From JAWRCU01 sp033542235 (GTDB lineage: Bacteria > Pseudomonadota > Alphaproteobacteria > Rhizobiales > Rhizobiaceae), in contig NZ_JAWRCU010000003.1 in the NCBI RefSeq assembly GCF_033542235.1, forward strand, positions 558,001-622,000: a stretch of 64,000 bases of DNA, written 5' to 3'. The translations under genes and the position numbers were made by a program. Below, one piece after another: positions 1 to 7,275 of this stretch; the first letter of the stretch is position 1, and every line of letters starts with the position of its first letter. The notes under the pieces were generated by a model, which worked only from the letters and a program-made list of their open reading frames with translations, was not told the DNA's origin and made no database searches.

Positions 1-142
1 GCTGCTCTTCGATTTCCTTGATCTGATGGCTGACCGCGGCGGGCGTCAGGCCGAGCTCGTCCGCCGCGCGGGTGAAATTGCGATGGCGAGCGGCAGCATC
101 CAGTGCCTTCAGCGCGCGCGTGCCCGGAATGTGGAGAGCCAT
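1..142 (-). CDS. LysR-family transcriptional regulator, N-terminal fragment (runs off the window)
   Basis: The start codon is at 142 and 47 codons are visible before the window edge. The translation begins MALHIPGTRALKALDAAARH and continues through a winged helix-turn-helix with the LysR signature FTRAADELGLTPAAVSHQIK (about residues 23-42). It resembles the GcvA-like branch (ALKALDAAARHRNF). DNA-binding regulators of this family usually control a divergent neighbour. The gene to its right, at 258, is a DUF1127 micro-protein, but the regulated target may equally lie outside the window. The effector domain is missing, so no ligand can be proposed. Confidence 0.85.
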   Translation of the reverse strand, partial: MALHIPGTRALKALDAAARHRNFTRAADELGLTPAAVSHQIKEIEEQ

Positions 143-257
143 AACATCATAAAAGAAAACTAACTGATCGGCAGAAAATAACTCGTTTCCCGCCTTTCAA
201 TCAAACGAATACTCTCCTCAGCAATTCATTCGCATCAAAATTCCTTAGGAGATCGAG

Positions 258-500
258 ATGGCTGTCGGGACGGGAGCCGCTCCGTGCGGCGCTTGGCGGT
301 TTCCTGCGCTGCTTGCAGAAATCCCCCGCTTCACCCGTGCGGTGCTGCAGAGCAGCCGCATAGAAACCGAGCTCAACGCTCTTTCCGATCATTTTCTGCG
401 GGATATCGGCGTCGATCGGCCTGACATTGCCGAGTTGGTGAAGCGCGAGATGGCGCGGGACGCCCTGCTGGGCACCGGCTGGCCCCGCCGGCGTTGGTAG
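258..500 (+). CDS. DUF1127 (YjiS-like) small protein
   Basis: An 80-residue basic protein. Its C-terminal half carries the DUF1127 core, seen here as LSDHFLRDIGVDRPDIAELV (about residues 43-62). A good Shine-Dalgarno (TAGGAGAT) sits 6 nt before the ATG. In alphaproteobacteria, DUF1127 proteins are short, often induced on entry to stationary phase or by nutrient stress, and some act in phosphate/carbon adaptation or RNA turnover; which of these applies here is unknown. The N-terminal 35 residues are not conserved in the family. The gene is divergent from the LysR fragment, with a 115-bp AT-richer gap that should hold both promoters. Confidence 0.8.
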   Translation: MAVGTGAAPCGAWRFPALLAEIPRFTRAVLQSSRIETELNALSDHFLRDIGVDRPDIAELVKREMARDALLGTGWPRRRW

Positions 501-514
501 TCCGCCGCTGACAG

Positions 515-1093
515 TTACCGACGCACGACCAGCAGAGTCCGCCGCGACAGAAGCGGCAGCAGCCGCGCCATGACGGCCCGGCTGACGGCCACGCATCCTG
601 CCGTCGGAGCAAATTCTGGCCGGGCAAGATGGAAGAAGATCGCACTGCCGCGCTCGCGGCAGCGCGGCCGGATGTTCCAATCGAGGACGATCACGGCATC
701 ATAGAGGCCGTCGGGTCGCAACATGGCTTCGTGGCTGGCGCCATATGGAATTGTGACCGGCCGGTTGTAGTTGCGGTCCTCCGGCAGGTCGCACCATCCG
801 AGCCTGGCAGTGATTCGCGCCAGCGGCAGGCTCGAGCGGCGGCCGAAGCTGCGTTCACGCAGGTAACCGGACAGCAGTCGCATTCGCGCAAGGGGCGTCG
901 TCCCGTCGCCTTCGCGCTTCATTGCCGAAATCCCGCCACGCCCCAGTGCACAAGGAAAAACCACGCCGGCGCCGGCATTGATCAGCCCCTGCGTCGGGAG
1001 GCCCGGCCGGGCTCGCACGGTGATCGTCTTGAGGCTGTTGCAGAATTTTGCCGGCGAGGGCTTACGGTAACGTTTTTTGGAGTATGATCGCAT
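515..1093 (-). CDS. L,D-transpeptidase (YkuD-fold) family protein
   Basis: A 192-residue protein of the stand-alone YkuD/ErfK-like type. The catalytic signature is visible as HLARPEFAPTAGCVAVS, with His155 and nucleophile Cys167. Upstream, GRGGISAMKREGDGTTP and WCDLPEDRNYNRPV are hallmark stretches of this single-domain subfamily. L,D-transpeptidases form 3-3 cross-links or attach proteins to peptidoglycan. No signal peptide is obvious with this start, and an internal start is possible because the first 25 residues look non-conserved. It is divergent from the CenR-like envelope regulator (102 bp between starts), which fits a role in envelope maintenance; that regulatory link is inferred. Confidence 0.85.
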   Translation of the reverse strand: MRSYSKKRYRKPSPAKFCNSLKTITVRARPGLPTQGLINAGAGVVFPCALGRGGISAMKREGDGTTPLARMRLLSGYLRERSFGRRSSLPLARITARLGWCDLPEDRNYNRPVTIPYGASHEAMLRPDGLYDAVIVLDWNIRPRCRERGSAIFFHLARPEFAPTAGCVAVSRAVMARLLPLLSRRTLLVVRR

Positions 1094-1194
1094 GGCAACA
1101 CAACTCGGCGTGACTAGATATCAGGCGAGGCACGTTCCCGATAGATGACAGGCCGTCAACAGCCCTTATTGTTTTCGAAATAACGGATTGAGCC

Positions 1195-1878
1195 ATGACG
1201 TCGCGAACCATTCTGATTGTCGATGACGATGATGATCTGCGTTCGACGCTGGTCGAGCAGCTGTCCCTCATCGAGGAGTTCGAAGTGCTTCAGGAGACGA
1301 CGGCGGCGAAAGGGATCGCGGCCGCCCGCGCCGGGCTGGTCGATCTCCTGATCATGGATGTCGGCCTGCCCGATATGGATGGGCGCGAAGCGGTCAAGAT
1401 CCTGAGGAAGAGCAACTACAAGGCGCCGGTCATCATGCTGACCGGCCATGACACCGATTCGGATACGATCCTGGGGCTGGAGGCAGGTGCCAACGACTAC
1501 GTGACGAAGCCATTTCGCTTTGCGGTGCTGCTCGCCCGCATCCGCGCCCAGTTGCGCCAGCACGAGCAGAGTGAGGATGCCACCTTCTCGGTCGGCCCCT
1601 ACACTTTCAAGCCGAGCCAAAAGCTCCTCATCGACCCGAAGGGCGGCAAGGTGAGGCTGACCGAAAAGGAGGCTTCCATCATCAAATATCTTTATCGCGC
1701 CGACCAGAAGGTGGTGACGCGCGACATCCTCCTGGAGGAGGTCTGGGGTTACAATTCGGGGGTCACCACACACACGCTCGAGACACATGTTTATCGGTTG
1801 CGCCAGAAGATCGAGCGCGATCCTTCCAATGCCGAAATTCTTGTGACAGAAAGCGGCGGATACAAGCTGGTGCCCTGA
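1195..1878 (+). CDS. cenR: OmpR-family response regulator, CenR/OtpR-like
   Basis: A 227-residue two-domain regulator. The N-terminal receiver (about 1-120) has acidic residues DDDDD (10-14), phospho-acceptor Asp55 in LLIMDVGLPDMDG, and the conserved Lys in YVTKPF. The C-terminal winged helix (about 130-227) includes VWGYNSGVTTHTLETHVYRL. Both the sequence and the gene pair (regulator followed by a cyclic-nucleotide-binding protein) match what I recall of Brucella OtpR/CenR and its neighbour CdpR, which control envelope integrity and beta-lactam tolerance. No sensor kinase is adjacent, as in those relatives. The surrounding genes (L,D-transpeptidase, outer-membrane barrel) are plausible targets. 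The RBS is weak. Confidence 0.88.
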   Translation: MTSRTILIVDDDDDLRSTLVEQLSLIEEFEVLQETTAAKGIAAARAGLVDLLIMDVGLPDMDGREAVKILRKSNYKAPVIMLTGHDTDSDTILGLEAGANDYVTKPFRFAVLLARIRAQLRQHEQSEDATFSVGPYTFKPSQKLLIDPKGGKVRLTEKEASIIKYLYRADQKVVTRDILLEEVWGYNSGVTTHTLETHVYRLRQKIERDPSNAEILVTESGGYKLVP

Positions 1879-1934
1879 CTGATTTGCGGGCGGGTGGGTC
1901 CGCATAGCCCAGGGGTGCCAGGCCAGTCGGTAAG

Positions 1935-1952
1935 TTCAATTTCAATTTCAAT
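1935..1952. repeat. Three tandem TTCAAT hexamers
   Basis: Three perfect head-to-tail copies of TTCAAT lie in the gap between the response regulator stop (1878) and the cNMP-binding gene start (2040). They form a short A/T-rich island in GC-rich DNA. It could be a slippage-prone spacer or part of a promoter, but no -35/-10 pair can be assigned with confidence. Confidence 0.6.
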
Positions 1953-2039
1953 TGCCGAGGGGCTCGAATTGTCGATTTGCGTGCGGACCAGGCCGGTTTG
2001 TCGGCTGCCTGGGTGGTGCGCTCGCGGACCGGGGACGCC

Positions 2040-2495
2040 ATGGCGCTGGATGACGATATCCGCATCCTCTCCGGCGTGAGCCTTTTCGAGGGGTTCACGC
2101 GGGAACAGCTCCGTTTGCTGGCATTCGGCGCCGAGAGCCTCAGGCTGTCGGCTGGCAAGGGGCTTTTCGAGGAAGGAGCAGAGGCCGATTCGGCCTATGT
2201 AGTGGTGCGCGGCGGGATCGTGCTCTACCGCGAGCGCGACGGCGAGCGTGCCATTGTGGGCTATGCCAAGCCCGGTGTCATGCTGGGCGAGCTGGCGCTG
2301 ATCGCCGAGACCAATCGGCTCACGTCGGCGCGCGCCGAGGTCGAGACCGATCTGTTGAGGCTTTCGCGCAAGCTGTTCCGCCGCATCCTCGAGGAATATC
2401 CGGAGCTCGCAGCGATGCTGCACGAGCGCATCCTCGAAGATCTGCAGGCGATGATCCATCGCATCGAGGGACTGGCGCCGAGGTTCGCATCGTAA
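2040..2495 (+). CDS. Cyclic nucleotide-binding domain protein (CdpR-like)
   Basis: A 151-residue protein that is essentially one cNMP-binding (CAP_ED) domain. Recognisable parts are LSGVSLFEGFTREQLRLLAF, the beta-roll core, and GVMLGELALIAETNRLTSARAE, the phosphate-binding cassette in which GELALI plus the downstream Arg would contact cyclic phosphate. There is no helix-turn-helix, so it is a sensor or partner rather than a Crp-type DNA-binding protein. The start chosen is MALDDD at 2040, where homology begins; an in-frame start at 1977 would add 21 unrelated residues. It follows cenR on the same strand and matches the Brucella OtpR-CdpR arrangement, which suggests that cAMP or another nucleotide feeds into envelope control. 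Confidence 0.85.
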   Translation: MALDDDIRILSGVSLFEGFTREQLRLLAFGAESLRLSAGKGLFEEGAEADSAYVVVRGGIVLYRERDGERAIVGYAKPGVMLGELALIAETNRLTSARAEVETDLLRLSRKLFRRILEEYPELAAMLHERILEDLQAMIHRIEGLAPRFAS

Positions 2496-2507
2496 CCGGC
2501 GTTATGC

Positions 2508-2523
2508 TTAACCGGCATTTAAC
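2508..2523 (+). promoter_or_regulatory. Candidate CtrA box upstream of outer-membrane protein gene
   Basis: TTAA-N7-TTAAC, the full consensus for the alphaproteobacterial cell-cycle regulator CtrA, is present exactly at 2508-2523. A further TTAAC lies at 2532-2536. The box is about 80 bp before the ATG of the barrel protein at 2601, a normal promoter distance. The match is seen in the sequence; CtrA control is inferred. Confidence 0.55.
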
Positions 2524-2600
2524 CAGTATAGTTAACAATCCCGCCGAAACCGCCTGGAAGGATTAACCCTTGCTCTGGGCGGGCGCTCGGGAGTTCATCC

Positions 2601-3452
2601 ATGAATGCCAGCCTTCGCGTCCTGATGTCGGCCACGGCACTCAGCTTTTCCGCCCTTGCCCTGCCGGCCCTTGCGGCCGATTACGAGCCGCCGATCGTGG
2701 TTGATCAGCCGATCGAGGAAGTTCCCGTCGAGGTCGGTTCCGGCTGGTACCTGCGCGGCGACGTCGGCTACAACGTGGCGGTCCAGGAAGGCGGCAGCTT
2801 CGATTTCCGGACCTTCGATCCGGCTACGGGCGTTACCACCCCAAGCTCGTTCGATACAGCCTCGCTGGACGAGGGTTTCACCTACGGCATCGGCTTCGGC
2901 TACCATTTCACGGACATGCTGCGCGCCGACTTCACTTTCGACGGGTACCGCACAGGTTTCGACGGAACGACATCCAGCGCCACGCCTTGCATCAATCCGG
3001 CCGTGAACCCAGCCTTTGCCGGAACGGGTTGCCGCTCCGAAGACAGTTCGGAAGCTTCTGTACTGAACTTCATGCTGAACGGCTATGTCGACCTCGGCAC
3101 CTATGTAGGCCTCACGCCCTATGTCGGCGCGGGCATCGGCTACAGCTATGTCGAATGGAGCTCGCTCGGCAGCAATCTCTTCTGCACCGGAGCCGGTTGC
3201 CCGGTCGTGCCGGCCGGATCGACCGAGGTGGAGGGCGAGAAGAGCTGGCGCTTCGCCTGGGCCGTGATGGCAGGCCTCGCCTACGACGTTTCGAAGGATC
3301 TTAAGCTCGACCTCGGCTACCGCTACCGCCGCATTGACAGCGGTGCGATGTTCAGCGTGGCCGCGACGCCGACCACGGCGGGAATACAGGGTGACGACCC
3401 CGGCTTCAGCTCGCACGAGGTCCGGCTCGGCTTGCGCTACGATCTCTGGTAG
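2601..3452 (+). CDS. Outer-membrane beta-barrel protein (Omp25/Omp31-like)
   Basis: A 283-residue protein with a clear signal peptide ending LPALA, cleaved before ADYEPP (after residue 25). The mature protein alternates amphipathic strands and ends in the aromatic-terminated strand RLGLRYDLW, the usual BAM recognition end of outer-membrane barrels. Strand segments such as GWYLRGDVGYNV, FTYGIGFGYHFTDMLRADFTF and LKLDLGYRYRRIDSG are typical of the small opacity-type barrels abundant in Rhizobiales (Omp25/Omp31/RopB group). Four Cys in long loops (CINP, GCRS, FCTGAGC) could form disulfides. A CtrA box lies upstream, and a CenR-like regulator is encoded just before it. Confidence 0.85.
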   Translation: MNASLRVLMSATALSFSALALPALAADYEPPIVVDQPIEEVPVEVGSGWYLRGDVGYNVAVQEGGSFDFRTFDPATGVTTPSSFDTASLDEGFTYGIGFGYHFTDMLRADFTFDGYRTGFDGTTSSATPCINPAVNPAFAGTGCRSEDSSEASVLNFMLNGYVDLGTYVGLTPYVGAGIGYSYVEWSSLGSNLFCTGAGCPVVPAGSTEVEGEKSWRFAWAVMAGLAYDVSKDLKLDLGYRYRRIDSGAMFSVAATPTTAGIQGDDPGFSSHEVRLGLRYDLW

Positions 3453-3513
3453 CTGTCTGGCTTACGTGTGGTCGCGGCCGGACAAAATGTCTCGGCTGCG
3501 ACAAAAACATTCT

Positions 3514-3602
3514 TCTTGACGCCGCGGCTTCCAACCCGTAACGCCGTCCGTGGGCCACTCCTCCCCACCGAGGAGCGCGCTATCTGGAAGGATAGAACCA
3601 CG
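3514..3602 (+). promoter_or_regulatory. Structured serC leader (candidate serC RNA motif)
   Basis: The 5' region before serC can fold into three consecutive elements. CCGCGG (3522-3527) pairs with CCGTGG (3548-3553) through one G-U pair. CTCCTC (3558-3563) pairs with GAGGAG (3570-3575) across a six-base loop. TATC/GATA (3581-3584 and 3591-3594) closes a small loop that contains part of the Shine-Dalgarno GGAAGGA. A conserved cis-regulatory RNA upstream of alphaproteobacterial serC has been described as the serC motif. I infer this leader is a member from position and foldability, without a covariance search. Confidence 0.5.
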
Positions 3603-4778
3603 ATGACAGCTATTTCGAAGCCGGCATTGCGCCCGGCAATCCCCAATTTTTCTTCAGGTCCCTGCACCAAGCGCCCCGGATGGTCGGCGGCGGCGCTAGA
3701 CACGTCCGCGCTCGGCCGTTCGCACCGCGCCAAGATCGGCAAGGACAAGCTGGCCAAGGCCATCGAGCTCACCCGCGAAGTGCTCGAGGGTCCCGCCGAC
3801 TATCGCATCGGCATCGTTCCGGCTTCCGACACCGGCGCGGTCGAGATCGCAATGTGGTCGCTGCTCGGCGCTCGCGGCGTCGACATGGTAGCCTGGGAAA
3901 GCTTCGGCGAAGGCTGGGTGACCGATGTGGTCAAGCAGCTCAAGCTTGCCGACGCGCGCGTGATCAGGGCCGATTACGGCCACCTGCCCGATCTCGCCCA
4001 GATCGATTTCGACCGGGACGTGGTCTTTACCTGGAACGGCACCACGTCGGGTGTGCGCGTCCCCAATGCCGATTTCATCCCGGCCGACCGGAAGGGCCTG
4101 ACAATCTGCGACGCTACCTCCGCGGCTTTCGCGCAGCGTCTCGATTTCGCAAAGCTCGATGTCGTCACCTTCTCCTGGCAGAAGGTTCTGGGCGGCGAAG
4201 GCGGCCATGGCATGCTCATTCTTTCGCCGCGCGCAGTCGAGCGGCTCGAGACCTACAAGCCCGCCTGGCCGTTGCCGAAGATCTTCCGGCTCACCTCGGG
4301 CGGCAAGCTCTCGGAAGGCATCTTCAAGGGCGAGACCATCAACACGCCCTCCATGCTCTGTGTAGAGGACTATCTCGACGCGCTGACCTGGGCCAAATCA
4401 ATTGGCGGGCTCGACGCGCTGATCAAGCGCGCCGACGCCAACTTCGCCGTCATCGACGGCTTCGTGCAGCAATCCGATTGGCTCGGCCACCTCGCCGTCG
4501 AGCCGGCGACCCGCTCCAACACTTCCGTCTGCCTCTCGATCGTCGACCCGGCCGTGACCGCGCTCGACAATGACGCGCAGGCCGCCTTTGCCAAAGGCTT
4601 GGTCGCGACGCTGGAGAAGGAAGGCGTCGCCTATGACATCGGCGCCTATCGCGATGCGCCGCCGGGGTTGCGTATCTGGACCGGCGCGACGGTCGAGCGC
4701 TCCGACCTCGAAGCGCTGATGCCGTGGCTCGACTGGGCGTTCGCCTCGCAGAAGGCTGCGCTCAAGGCGGCTGCCTGA
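3603..4778 (+). CDS. serC: Phosphoserine aminotransferase
   Basis: A 391-residue class V aminotransferase that converts 3-phosphohydroxypyruvate and glutamate to phosphoserine (serine, and usually also pyridoxal phosphate, biosynthesis). The start at 3603 follows GGAAGGAT; reading further upstream runs into the structured leader. Diagnostic parts are NFSSGPCTKRPGW at the N-terminus and TFSWQKVLGGEGGHGM, where the Lys is the PLP-binding residue. RIWTGATVE near the end is the alphaproteobacterial-type C-terminal motif. It forms an operon with serA 68 bp downstream, so the two successive steps of the phosphorylated serine pathway are co-transcribed. Confidence 0.97.
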   Translation: MTAISKPALRPAIPNFSSGPCTKRPGWSAAALDTSALGRSHRAKIGKDKLAKAIELTREVLEGPADYRIGIVPASDTGAVEIAMWSLLGARGVDMVAWESFGEGWVTDVVKQLKLADARVIRADYGHLPDLAQIDFDRDVVFTWNGTTSGVRVPNADFIPADRKGLTICDATSAAFAQRLDFAKLDVVTFSWQKVLGGEGGHGMLILSPRAVERLETYKPAWPLPKIFRLTSGGKLSEGIFKGETINTPSMLCVEDYLDALTWAKSIGGLDALIKRADANFAVIDGFVQQSDWLGHLAVEPATRSNTSVCLSIVDPAVTALDNDAQAAFAKGLVATLEKEGVAYDIGAYRDAPPGLRIWTGATVERSDLEALMPWLDWAFASQKAALKAAA

Positions 4779-4845
4779 AATTTCGCACAGGCGGCCGTGA
4801 GGCCGCCGCTCCCATCAAATCGCATTCTTCCCTGAGGAGGCCGCC

Positions 4846-6447
4846 ATGGCGCCCCGCGTTCTCGTTTCCGACAAGCTCTCCCCGACTGCTGTCCAGATCT
4901 TCCGCGATCATGGCGTCGAGGTCGATTACCAGCCCGACCTCGGCACCAACAAGGACAAGCTCCTCGAAGTGATCGGCGAATATGATGGTCTCGCCATCCG
5001 CTCGGCGACCAAGGTCACCGAGAAGCTGATCAACGCAGCGACCAGGCTGAAGGTGATCGGTCGCGCTGGCATCGGCGTCGACAATGTCGACATTCCGGCC
5101 GCTTCACGGCGCGGTATCATCGTCATGAACACCCCGTTCGGCAATTCGATCACCACAGCCGAACATGCCATCGCGCTGATGTTCGCGCTGGCCCGACAGA
5201 TACCGGAGGCCAATACCTCGACCCAGGCGGGCAAGTGGGAGAAGAACCGCTTCCTGGGCGTTGAGATCACCGGCAAGACGCTCGGCGTGATCGGCTGCGG
5301 CAATATCGGCTCGATCGTGGCCGCCCGCGCCGTGGGGCTCAGGATGCACGTCGTTGCCTACGACCCGTTCCTCTCCGAAGAGCGCGCATCCGAGCTTGGC
5401 GTCGAGAAGCTCGACCTCGACGAACTGTTCGCTCGCGCCGACTTCATTACGCTGCACACGCCGCTCACGGACAAGACCAGGAACATCATCGACGCCGGCG
5501 CCATCGCCAAGATGAAGAACGGTGTGCGCATCATCAATTGCGCGCGCGGCGGACTGGTCGTCGAGGCCGATCTGATCGCGGCGCTGAAGAGCGGCAAGGT
5601 GGCGGGTGCCGGCATCGACGTGTTCGAGGTGGAACCGGCGACCGACAATCCGCTGTTCGGCATGGAAAACGTGGTGTGCACCCCGCATCTCGGTGCCGCG
5701 ACCACGGAAGCGCAGGAGAATGTCGCGCTGCAGATCGCCGAGCAGATGTCGGACTATCTGGTCAGGGGTGCGGTCTCCAACGCCATCAACATGCCCTCCA
5801 TCACCGCCGAGGAAGCGCCGCGGCTGAAGCCCTTCATCAAGCTCGCCGAAGTGCTCGGCTCCTTTGTCGGCCAGGTGACGGAGGATCCGATCAAGGAGGT
5901 CGAGATCCTGTTCGACGGCTCGACCGCGCAGATGAACACCAGGGCGCTCATCAGCGCCGCTCTTGCCGGGCTGATCCGGCCCCAGGTGGCCGACGTCAAC
6001 ATGGTCTCGGCGCCGATCATGGCCAAGGAGCGCGGCATCATCCTGTCCGAGGTCAAGCGCGACAAGTCGGGAGTCTTCGACGGCTATATCAAGCTCACGG
6101 TGAAGACCCAGCACATGACACGCGCGATCGCCGGCACCTGCTTCTCGGACCACAAGCCGCGTTTCATCCAGATCAAGGGCATCAATCTGGACGCCGAGGT
6201 CGGCCGGCACATGCTCTACACGACCAACCCGGACGCGCCAGGCATCATCGGCCTGCTCGGCACGATCTGCGGCAACAACGGCGTCAACATCGCCAACTTC
6301 GCTCTCGGCCGCGATCGCCCGGGCGGCGACGCCATCGCGCTGCTCTATCTCGATGCGCCCTTCCCCGAGAAGGTGCTCGCCGAGCTGCGCGCGCACAAGC
6401 TGATCGATTCGGCGAGGCCGCTGACCTTCGACGTCGAGGCGGCGTGA
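4846..6447 (+). CDS. serA: D-3-phosphoglycerate dehydrogenase
   Basis: A 533-residue enzyme that oxidises 3-phosphoglycerate to phosphohydroxypyruvate with NAD, the first step of serine synthesis. Order of parts: substrate-binding N-terminus, NAD-binding Rossmann motif GVIGCGNIGSIVA (about residues 144-156), active-site stretches INCARGGLV, DVFEVEP and TPHLGAAT (catalytic Arg/Glu/His triad), an intervening domain, and a C-terminal ACT domain (GRHMLYTTNPDAPGIIGLLG). The length fits the long, ACT-bearing form that is often serine-regulated. The strong Shine-Dalgarno GAGGAGG lies before the ATG. Second gene of serC-serA, with a terminator-like hairpin right after the stop. Confidence 0.97.
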   Translation: MAPRVLVSDKLSPTAVQIFRDHGVEVDYQPDLGTNKDKLLEVIGEYDGLAIRSATKVTEKLINAATRLKVIGRAGIGVDNVDIPAASRRGIIVMNTPFGNSITTAEHAIALMFALARQIPEANTSTQAGKWEKNRFLGVEITGKTLGVIGCGNIGSIVAARAVGLRMHVVAYDPFLSEERASELGVEKLDLDELFARADFITLHTPLTDKTRNIIDAGAIAKMKNGVRIINCARGGLVVEADLIAALKSGKVAGAGIDVFEVEPATDNPLFGMENVVCTPHLGAATTEAQENVALQIAEQMSDYLVRGAVSNAINMPSITAEEAPRLKPFIKLAEVLGSFVGQVTEDPIKEVEILFDGSTAQMNTRALISAALAGLIRPQVADVNMVSAPIMAKERGIILSEVKRDKSGVFDGYIKLTVKTQHMTRAIAGTCFSDHKPRFIQIKGINLDAEVGRHMLYTTNPDAPGIIGLLGTICGNNGVNIANFALGRDRPGGDAIALLYLDAPFPEKVLAELRAHKLIDSARPLTFDVEAA

Positions 6448-6457
6448 GAAGTAAGGT

Positions 6458-6477
6458 CGGGCGGTCCCATCCGCCCG
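6458..6477 (+). terminator. Hairpin after serA
   Basis: CGGGCGG (6458-6464) and CCGCCCG (6471-6477) form a 7-bp GC-only stem around a 6-nt loop, 11 nt after the serA stop and just before the convergent vapC stop. The following bases are only weakly T-rich, so termination strength is uncertain. Confidence 0.5.
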
Positions 6478-6897
6478 TCATCCCTGCCATGGATTTAGGA
6501 TCACAAGGTCGAGTCCGGCAAAGTCCTTCACGTTGCGAGTCGCGAGTGAGGCGCCTCGAGAAACAATGATCCCGGCAATCTGGTGATCGCCGATTTCGAT
6601 ATTGAAGCCGCGCCGTTTTTGGAGAGCGGCGATCTTCGACGCAGCTTCAGCCGCCTCGGCATCAAAAGGCAAGATGCGGTCCCGCAACGGTCCTCCAAGC
6701 AATATATCGAAGCCGCTTACCAGTTTGTTCCGCCTCGTGCCTTCCGGCATGAGATGCAGCCCGATTCGGATTTCCATGAGCGAGATCGAAGTCGTCCACA
6801 GTAGCGCAGCCGGTTGCCGGTTGACCCACTCGACCGCCGGCTCGTTCCCCTCCGGTCTCATCAGGGCCGAAAGGACATTCGTATCCAGGACGATCAT
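6478..6897 (-). CDS. vapC: PIN-domain toxin, VapC family
   Basis: A 139-residue PIN-domain ribonuclease. The acidic metal-binding residues can be placed: Asp5 (MIVLDTNVLS), Glu42 (SLMEIRIG), Asp104 (EIGDHQIAG) and Asp125 (RNVKDFAG). VapC toxins cleave tRNA or rRNA and are neutralised by the antitoxin encoded just upstream. The start codon overlaps the antitoxin stop (ATGA), the usual arrangement for translational coupling. All catalytic acids are present, so the toxin looks intact. The upstream partner resembles FitA-type antitoxins, and the pair could also be called FitAB-like. Confidence 0.93.
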   Translation of the reverse strand: MIVLDTNVLSALMRPEGNEPAVEWVNRQPAALLWTTSISLMEIRIGLHLMPEGTRRNKLVSGFDILLGGPLRDRILPFDAEAAEAASKIAALQKRRGFNIEIGDHQIAGIIVSRGASLATRNVKDFAGLDLVILNPWQG

Positions 6898-7145
6898 TCG
6901 TCGAAGGTCGCCGGGCGCACGGTTCCCTTGAGTTCGAATTCGAACGGCTCGTCATTATCGGGAATGTCGCGAAACAGCGCGGCGATTTTCGAACCCAAGC
7001 CGTACTCCTCGCTTTTAGGTTTGAGCAGTTCCGCGCGCAGGATCGACCGTGCTTCCTCCTCCATGCTAACGCCGTGACGTTTCGCCCGCTGACGCAGGTT
7101 CTCCTTCACGTCTTCATCGATCTTTCGAATGAGCAGTTGCGCCAT
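6894..7145 (-). CDS. vapB: Antitoxin of the VapB/FitA type
   Basis: An 83-residue protein with an N-terminal ribbon-helix-helix DNA-binding segment (MAQLLIRKIDEDVKENLRQR, then HGVSMEEEARSIL) and a C-terminal acidic/hydrophobic tail that would wrap the toxin. This layout matches FitA-like VapB antitoxins. It is the first gene of the two-gene operon, and its stop overlaps the toxin start by 4 nt. Autoregulation is expected: a perfect 18-bp palindrome lies 22-39 bp upstream of its start. Confidence 0.92.
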   Translation of the reverse strand: MAQLLIRKIDEDVKENLRQRAKRHGVSMEEEARSILRAELLKPKSEEYGLGSKIAALFRDIPDNDEPFEFELKGTVRPATFDE

Positions 7146-7166
7146 CGCTCGTTCCCGTGGTCCTAT

Positions 7167-7184
7167 GTGCTATCATGATAGCAC
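7167..7184. promoter_or_regulatory. Palindromic operator of the vapBC operon
   Basis: GTGCTATCATGATAGCAC is a perfect 18-bp palindrome located 22 bp upstream of the antitoxin start. Ribbon-helix-helix antitoxins bind such short palindromes to repress their own operon. The palindrome is seen directly; binding is inferred. Confidence 0.75.
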
Positions 7185-7253
7185 GCTGGAATCTCAGATC
7201 AAAGCGCAGGCCCGCTTCACGCTCATCCCAGCCAGGGCAGCGATCCAACATCT

Positions 7254-7272
7254 AGGCGCGACAATAGCGCCT
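7254..7272 (-). terminator. Hairpin downstream of the SulP gene
   Basis: AGGCGC and GCGCCT form a 6-bp stem around a 7-nt loop, immediately after the SulP stop on the minus strand. The tail on the minus strand is not strongly T-rich, so it is a weak terminator candidate. Confidence 0.35.
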
Positions 7273-7275
7273 TTG

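Noticed and set aside
3453..3602. SAM-II riboswitch before serC
   Set aside because: The sequence lacks the conserved SAM-II pseudoknot bases that I know; the position fits the serC leader instead.
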